NCBI RefSeq assembly: GCF_018613855.1
Contig: NZ_JAGGPK010000022.1
Coordinates: forward strand, 62,001-126,000
Direction: 5' to 3'
DNA: 64,000 nucleotides
Source: Arthrobacter sp. ISL-30
GTDB lineage: Bacteria > Actinomycetota > Actinomycetes > Actinomycetales > Micrococcaceae
The notes under the pieces were generated by a model. That model was given only the letters and a program-made list of their open reading frames with translations, had not been told where the DNA came from and searched no databases. Below, one piece after another: positions 59,219 through 64,000 of the stretch (positions are counted from its first letter, which is position 1; every line of letters starts with the position of its first letter). The position numbers were made by a program, and so were the translations under genes.

Positions 59219-61747
59219 TCAGTGCTTGTCTCCGGCAGGAGCAAGGCGGATGAACGTCACTGAATTGGGTTCGAATCTGTAGTTAAAGCTGGTGCCGGCT
59301 CCACCAAAGGTAGAGGCTGTGGACGTCATATTCTGTCCGTCTGCTGTAGGCGTGAGGGTAGTCACCGCGGCATTCGGGCTAACGGCTGCACCGTTGACAT
59401 TAATTCCGACGTCGGCCGGCTCGGCCTGGGCGTTGACCACCTTGACAACGGTCTCGCCCGTCTTTGCGTCCTTCGTGGCCACGGAGTAGGCGGGGTCCGA
59501 CTTCTCGTCGGTGAATGAGCCCCACAGCGTGCCGTCGAGATAGAGCTTGACGGTGCGCCCGCTGACCTCGATGCGAATGTCGTACTGCTTGCCGGTTTCG
59601 ATCCTCCCGGCCTTCTCGAGCAGATTGGACTTGGCTCCGTTAACGGCCTTTTCAACAGCGGAGCGGGTGTTGTTCCAGCCGCCGAGGTTCCACCAGTAGT
59701 AGTTTCCGGTGTCCTTGACGCCGAAAGCGATGAGGAAGCCCTCAGAGCCGGAGAGCTTGGTTGCCTTGGTCTGGAAGGTGTAGTTGCTCCACTCCGGGTT
59801 TCCTGCCGTAACCAGGGTGTTGAGAGCCGTGGAGCTGGACTGGACGTACGCGCCATCGTGAATGGACCAGCTGCCGGTTCCGTTTCCCGTCCATGCACCG
59901 GCCGTGCCTGAGAAATCGTCAGCGAACAAGCCAGTGCCGTCTGCTCCGGTGACCTGGACGTCGTCGTACTTTGCCGCGGTCGCCCAAGTGGACAGGCCGA
60001 TGCTGCCCGAAATGGGAGCGACCTGGACCGGGTTGGTTTGAGTGGTAGGAACAACGGAGTTGCCCACGTTGTTCATGAACAGCTTCTGTACTTCATAGTT
60101 GGGCGTTGTGCTGACGGAATTTCCGTTGAAGAAGATCATGTCGGGCCGCCATTGGACGTTGGCCTCATTCGCGATCAGCGGCGCATAGGAAGCCATTTGT
60201 ACGACGTCTGCGTTTCGCTCAAGACCAGTCATGTAGGAGGCTTCGGCCAGGGCGTTTGCGGGCTTGTTGCCACGCGAAGCGTACTCCCCGAGGAACATCT
60301 TGTAGCTGTTACGGTCGTAGGAATCGTAGCGGTGGTTGTTGTTCAGGAACCACGAAGGATCGTTGTAGTAGTGCTCGTCGACGTAGTCGACGCCGACGGC
60401 GGCGTTGAAGCGGGAGAGGTCTTCGAATTCGGGCCCCTGGCTGAACGGCCCGGTGTTCCCGATGATTTCGATCTCGGGATGGGCAGCGCGGACAGCGTTG
60501 TAGAACTGGGTGAAGTACGCCTTGAACTCCGGCTTGTACTCCTCGTTTCCGAGGCCGATCCTGGTGAGGTTGTAGGGGGCGGGATGGCCGTACTCGATGC
60601 GCTTGGCGCCCCACTCGGTGCTGCCGTCACCGTTGGCAAACTCGATGAGGTCAAGGGTGTCCTGGATGTAACGGTCCAGCGTCGCCTGGTCCGGAGTCAT
60701 CTTGTTGTCGCCGCAGCCCGTGACCCCGACCGGGACGACCGGCACGGGGACGGCGCCAAGATCCTCGGCCCACTGGAAATACTCCATGTAGCCCAGGCCG
60801 TACGTCTGGTTGTAGCCCCAGAAGTTCCTGTTGGCCGGACGCTGTTCAACGGGTCCGATGGTCTCTTTCCATTGGTAGGTGCGGGCCCGCGTGTAATTCG
60901 GCGCCGAGTAGGAGTCGTAGCTTCCGGTATTGACGATGCAGCCCCCGGGGAAGCGGAGGAAGCCCGGGTTGAGGTCTGCGACTTTCTCGGCGATGTCCCT
61001 ACGGAGTCCGTTGGGACGGCCGTTCCAGGTGTCCTGCGGGAAGAGGGAGATCATGTCCATTCGGGCGGTTCCCGTGCCTTGGGCGAGGGTCACTACCCGG
61101 CCCAACTGTGCTGAGGACTTGGGGCTGAGCGTGACCGTGTATTTGGTCCAGGTGTCACTTTTGACCTTGATGGAGGTCGAGTCGAGAGTACTTCCCTCCG
61201 CGGTTTCCAGTGAGACCGCGAGGGTGGTGCCACCGGGGTTGGAAGTGCGCGCCCAGACGGAATAGTCGTACTTCCTGCCCTTTTCCAGGTTCTGCCCTCC
61301 ATTCCAGCCGCTGTTGCGGACTCCGACGCCGGCTCCGACGCCTGCCGCAGTGGCGTCCACCTGAAGGTAGTTGCGGTTGTTTTCATTGAGCCGCTCATCG
61401 TCATTGACGACTCGTGCCGTTCCCGTGCTTCCTCGTTGAAGAACCTCCCACGCCGTCAGGGGCGTGAAACTCCGATTGTCGCCGGAGTTGAATTCGAAGG
61501 AACGGTTCTGGATGAGCTCAGCGTAGATGCCCCCGTCAGCACCCTGATTGATGTCTTCGTAGAAGCCTCCGTACATCGTTGATGCAATGTCCGGGCCCTT
61601 CTGGTCCAGGTTCACGGTGATGGTTCGATCCAAGGGTGCCGCTGACGCGTTGAGTGGCTGGAGCGTCAATGTTGCCGCAGCCACACAGCCAGCAAGTGCC
61701 AGGGTGCCGGCGCGCCGGGCCGGTAGTTGTCGGGATTTGGTGTGCAT
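59219..61747 (-). CDS. Secreted alpha-L-arabinofuranosidase (GH51)
   Basis: 842 residues. Signal peptide 1-38 (LALAGCVAAATLTLQPLNAS-like core, cut near SAA-AP). Catalytic barrel: GGFYEDINQGADGGIYAELI, FLRFPGGCIVNTGSYDSYSA, acid/base Glu in RIGLGNEEYKPEF and nucleophile Glu in KMFLGEYASRGNK. A carbohydrate-binding insert lies at about 110-220 (RKYDYSVWARTSNPGGTTLA) and a second beta-sandwich at about 590-750. It removes arabinose from arabinan or arabinoxylan. Regulated by the paired operators upstream. Confidence 0.9.
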   Translation of the reverse strand: MHTKSRQLPARRAGTLALAGCVAAATLTLQPLNASAAPLDRTITVNLDQKGPDIASTMYGGFYEDINQGADGGIYAELIQNRSFEFNSGDNRSFTPLTAWEVLQRGSTGTARVVNDDERLNENNRNYLQVDATAAGVGAGVGVRNSGWNGGQNLEKGRKYDYSVWARTSNPGGTTLAVSLETAEGSTLDSTSIKVKSDTWTKYTVTLSPKSSAQLGRVVTLAQGTGTARMDMISLFPQDTWNGRPNGLRRDIAEKVADLNPGFLRFPGGCIVNTGSYDSYSAPNYTRARTYQWKETIGPVEQRPANRNFWGYNQTYGLGYMEYFQWAEDLGAVPVPVVPVGVTGCGDNKMTPDQATLDRYIQDTLDLIEFANGDGSTEWGAKRIEYGHPAPYNLTRIGLGNEEYKPEFKAYFTQFYNAVRAAHPEIEIIGNTGPFSQGPEFEDLSRFNAAVGVDYVDEHYYNDPSWFLNNNHRYDSYDRNSYKMFLGEYASRGNKPANALAEASYMTGLERNADVVQMASYAPLIANEANVQWRPDMIFFNGNSVSTTPNYEVQKLFMNNVGNSVVPTTQTNPVQVAPISGSIGLSTWATAAKYDDVQVTGADGTGLFADDFSGTAGAWTGNGTGSWSIHDGAYVQSSSTALNTLVTAGNPEWSNYTFQTKATKLSGSEGFLIAFGVKDTGNYYWWNLGGWNNTRSAVEKAVNGAKSNLLEKAGRIETGKQYDIRIEVSGRTVKLYLDGTLWGSFTDEKSDPAYSVATKDAKTGETVVKVVNAQAEPADVGINVNGAAVSPNAAVTTLTPTADGQNMTSTASTFGGAGTSFNYRFEPNSVTFIRLAPAGDKH

Positions 61748-61834
61748 GAAAGGAAGGACCTTTCTCCGTTGAAGGGGCTCGAGTGCATGGGGACTCGCCC
61801 GAAGGTCCTAGTGCCGGACCATTGCGATTCGGGG

Positions 61835-61971
61835 TGTTAGCGGTCACAATCCGCTCTCAGTATCCGTACCTGACTCTCACTTGTAAAGCGGCGCGCCGGG
61901 CCGAACTGACGGTTGCGTCGCTTTCAAATGTGATCCATACTTCTTTCTGGATAGGGGTGTTAGCGATCACA
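61835..61971. promoter_or_regulatory. LacI-type operator pair upstream of the GH51 gene
   Basis: TGTTAGCGGTCACA (61835-61848) and TGTTAGCGATCACA (61958-61971) are two copies of a TGTTAGCGNTCACA palindrome-like site, 123 bases apart, inside longer repeats starting GGGGTGTTAGCG and ending CACAATCCG. The central CG and spacing suit a LacI-family regulator. The near copy is 88 bases from the GH51 start. Confidence 0.75.
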
Positions 61972-62015
61972 ATCCGGTTTCTTCCACCGCCGGCACTTCT
62001 TCAAGAAAGTCTGTT

Positions 62016-62225
62016 ATGTCTCATCCCAACAGCCCATTGGACGTCATCGTCACAATTCCTGCTCGTCGTGACGAAATGCTGTCAGCTGCTGAATTGTCCC
62101 TTCGTGAACATGCCATTAGGGAGCGCGCGGGAATACTCGTCACGCGCCGTGATCCAAACCGCTACACAGTTGCTGTCTGTAGCTCGGTGCCCAGCGGCGT
62201 GACGCGGGAAGTGTCCCTTTACTGA
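62016..62225 (+). CDS. Small protein of unknown function
   Basis: 69 residues. MSHPNSPLDVIVTIPARRDE then LREHAIRERAGILVTRRDPN and RYTVAVCSSVPSGVTREVSL give a plausible small soluble fold with an alternating hydrophobic pattern. AGAAAG lies eight bases upstream. It could share the divergent promoter region with the GH51 gene. Confidence 0.55.
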   Translation: MSHPNSPLDVIVTIPARRDEMLSAAELSLREHAIRERAGILVTRRDPNRYTVAVCSSVPSGVTREVSLY

Positions 62226-62415
62226 TTTCCAGCACTGACTGCTGATCTTGCCCTATGTCTCAGAACTCACTGGCGAAAGGGCCGGCACCCTGCGTGTCAG
62301 GCTTGGGTGAGTCCAGTGGTTCATAGCAAGTAAGTTCAGCCTCACGCGGGGCGAGAATCAGGAAATCGTCACTTTGTCTGCCGTTGTTTTGTCGTCCGTG
62401 GGTCATGATGGGCCC

Positions 62416-62805
62416 ATGGGCAGTAGTCATCAGGATCCGGTCCCAGCGGGCCGTCGCCGTTCGTTTACCCCGGCGCAGAAGCTCGCGCATGTGAACGCAT
62501 ACGAGGACGCTTGCGCCTCTGCGGCCGGTGGCGCCTATCTTCGCAGTGAGGGCCTGTACTCCTCCCAGATCACCGAATGGCGCCGCCTGCGTGATGCCGG
62601 TGTCCTTGAGGGCAAACAGGCCGGGCAGGCCATCGGTCGCCCGTCGCCCGAACAGGCCGAGATCGCGAGGCTGAAGCAGGAGCTGGAGGCCGCCCGCAAG
62701 AGGCTGTCCACGACCGAGACCGCCCTGGAAATCATGGGAAAAGCACACGCGCTCTTGGAGGATCTGTCCGAGAGCGCGGCCGAGAAGCCGCGGAAGAAGC
62801 CTTGA
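62416..62805 (+). CDS. IS3-type transposase OrfA
   Basis: 129 residues from ATG 62416. SFTPAQKLAHVNAYEDACAS, YLRSEGLYSSQITEWRRLRD is the IS3 OrfA helix-turn-helix, and ARLKQELEAARKRLSTTETA is its leucine-zipper end. The last codons overlap OrfB (TTGA). A few longer starts lie upstream. Confidence 0.85.
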   Translation: MGSSHQDPVPAGRRRSFTPAQKLAHVNAYEDACASAAGGAYLRSEGLYSSQITEWRRLRDAGVLEGKQAGQAIGRPSPEQAEIARLKQELEAARKRLSTTETALEIMGKAHALLEDLSESAAEKPRKKP

Positions 62806-63803
62806 GCACCGCGTATCTGGATCTGACCGCCTCGGGGGTTCCGACCCGGCAGGCCGCGGCACTGACCGGGCTGTCCCGGGCCACGATGCACCGCCGGGCG
62901 AACCGGCGCCCGACGCCGCCACGGCTACCGGCCAGGCGGGCCCCGGCGAACAAGATCCCGGCGGCGGAGCGGAGCTCACTGCTGGAGCTGATGAACTCGC
63001 CCGAGTATGTGGACCGGCCGCCCCTGCAGATCTATGCCGACCTGCTGGACCAGGGCCGCTATCTCGGGTCGGTCTCCACAATGTACCGGGTCCTGGGAGA
63101 GAACCAGCAGGTCAAGGAACGCCGCCGGCAGGCCCGCCACCGGCCCAGGGCCAGGCCCGAGCTGGTCGCCACGGGACCCGGGCAGGTCTACACGTGGGAC
63201 ATCACCAAACTCGCCGGCCCGGTCAAGGGGACCTGGTACGACGCGTACGTGATGATCGACATCTACTCCCGCTACATCATCGGCGCACACGTGCACGCCA
63301 CCGAATCCGGGCCGCTGGCGGTGGAGATGATGCGGGAGATTTTCGGCATCCATGGCATCCCGCAGGTCGTCCACGCCGACCGAGGCACCTCCATGACCTC
63401 CAAAACCGTCACCGCCCTGCTCGCGGACCTGAACGTCACCAAGTCCCACTCCCGGCCCAAGGTCAGCAACGACAACCCCTACTCCGAGGCCTGGTTCAAG
63501 ACCATGAAATACGCGCCCGTGTTCCCGGCCCGGTTCGGCTCCCTGACCCACGCGAGGACGTTCGTGGGTGACTTCGTTGACTGGTACAACCACGAGCACC
63601 GGCATACCGGGATCGGACTGCACACGCCCGCCGACGTGCACTACGGACATGCCACCGCCAAAGCCGCCCAACGCGCCGCGACCCTGGCAGCCGCCAGATC
63701 CGCGCATCCTGAACGGTTCAGCACAACCAGCCCACCCAAGATCCTGGCACTCCCGGAAACCGCCTGGATCAACGAACCCCCAGCCGAAAACCAAGCCGCC
63801 TAA
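62802..63803 (+). CDS. IS3-type transposase OrfB (DDE integrase)
   Basis: 333 residues from TTG 62802, frame -1 relative to OrfA with a 4-base overlap. N-terminal helical part (GVPTRQAAALTGLSRATMHR), then an rve core: TWDITKLAGPVKGTWYDAYV (first Asp), VVHADRGTSMTSKTVTALLA (second Asp) and SNDNPYSEAWFKTMKY (Glu 35 residues later, DD35E). Complete and apparently functional. Confidence 0.9.
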   Translation: MSTAYLDLTASGVPTRQAAALTGLSRATMHRRANRRPTPPRLPARRAPANKIPAAERSSLLELMNSPEYVDRPPLQIYADLLDQGRYLGSVSTMYRVLGENQQVKERRRQARHRPRARPELVATGPGQVYTWDITKLAGPVKGTWYDAYVMIDIYSRYIIGAHVHATESGPLAVEMMREIFGIHGIPQVVHADRGTSMTSKTVTALLADLNVTKSHSRPKVSNDNPYSEAWFKTMKYAPVFPARFGSLTHARTFVGDFVDWYNHEHRHTGIGLHTPADVHYGHATAKAAQRAATLAAARSAHPERFSTTSPPKILALPETAWINEPPAENQAA

Positions 63804-63883
63804 CTCCCACTGGACTCACTCAGCTTGAAAAATTCCGGCACGGGGCGCTGCTGCCCTGGTTCCGGTACCGAAAGGAAGCTCCA

Positions 63884-64000
63884 ATGATCAACCAACCACC
63901 CCCTCAATCGCTGTCCCGCCGCCTTTTCCTCGGAGGCAGCGTCGCCGCAGCCGCCGTTGTAGGAGGGGCGGGAAACCTGGTTTTGGCTACTGCGGCAGGA
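63884..64000 (+). CDS. Start of a Tat-exported protein, cut by window
   Basis: ATG 63884 follows AAAGGAAG. The first 39 residues, MINQPPPQSLSRRLFLGGSV then a hydrophobic Ala/Val-rich core, form a twin-arginine signal peptide (SRRLFLGG). The mature part lies outside the window. Close to a GH51 gene it may be another secreted glycan enzyme, which is only a guess. Confidence 0.75.
   Translation, partial: MINQPPPQSLSRRLFLGGSVAAAAVVGGAGNLVLATAAG

Larger units (their letters stand above)
62308..63818 (+). mobile_element. IS3-family insertion sequence, about 1.5 kb
   Basis: Ends are TGAGTCCAGTGG at 62308-62319 and its inverse CCACTGGACTCA at 63807-63818, the TGA...TCA tips usual for IS3. Two overlapping genes in between encode the transposase. 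Looser similarity (TCAGGCT / AGCTTGA) continues outside the tips. No target duplication is visible. It is inserted between the arabinofuranosidase region and an exported-protein gene. Confidence 0.8.

Noticed and set aside
60038..61114. 358-codon plus-strand frame opposite the GH51 gene
   Set aside because: Shadow of the arabinofuranosidase reading frame.
1..64000. CRISPR array, tRNA, rRNA or prophage
   Set aside because: No regularly spaced repeats, no cloverleaf or rRNA sequence and no phage structural genes were found.

Overview
The window looks like a chromosomal segment of a high-GC Gram-positive bacterium of the Micrococcaceae, most like Arthrobacter sensu lato (Arthrobacter, Pseudarthrobacter, Paenarthrobacter). 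The grounds are the rpsF-ssb-rpsR-rplI-dnaB order, the actinobacterial style of the proteins (WXG100, CsoR, CGNR zinc finger, many GTG/TTG starts) and the base composition. No search was run, so the genus is an inference.

Region by region. 1-8184: end of an M18 aminopeptidase, an exported intradiol dioxygenase, a four-gene ABC transporter plus two-component operon, and a DrrAB-type exporter whose permease is broken. 8273-13604: a PAP2-lipid kinase fusion divergent from a second PAP2 phosphatase, an MFS transporter, a MORN-repeat remnant and an ABC-F ATPase. 13679-20159: a membrane protein, then an amino-acid module (APC permease divergent from an aminotransferase, a thiamine-diphosphate enzyme and an Lrp-type regulator) and a DUF1345 protein. 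20324-22929: one membrane/lipid-face protein split by a single-base frameshift. 23111-24940: the ribosomal/ssb operon with an S6:S18-type leader.

25067-30860: small genes, then a 655-bp gene-free stretch packed with DnaA-box-like 9-mers directly upstream of dnaB, and a double-hotdog thioesterase. 30963-37571: a giant secreted rhamnogalacturonan esterase/lyase, a Zur-type box with an AztD-like zinc protein, and DoxX. 37735-40086: MATE and small membrane proteins. 40444-49263: a tightly packed operon with every enzyme for making ADP-D-glycero-manno-heptose, three glycosyltransferases and a second HldE paralogue, in an organism that should have no LPS. This is the most interesting system in the window.

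49320-55359: CGNR regulator, EamA and AI-2E transporters, a 788-residue secreted coiled-coil protein with only two cysteines, and an orphan WXG100 protein. 55684-59133: a DUF2277 protein and the csoR-copZ-copA copper operon with two perfect CsoR boxes. 59139-64000: a secreted GH51 arabinofuranosidase with paired LacI-type operators, a small protein, a complete IS3-type element, and the start of a Tat-exported protein cut by the window edge.

Two themes recur. Secreted plant-polysaccharide enzymes (rhamnogalacturonan, arabinan) appear to be controlled by operator pairs with almost the same 122/123-bp geometry. Long palindromes sit at several convergent gene ends.
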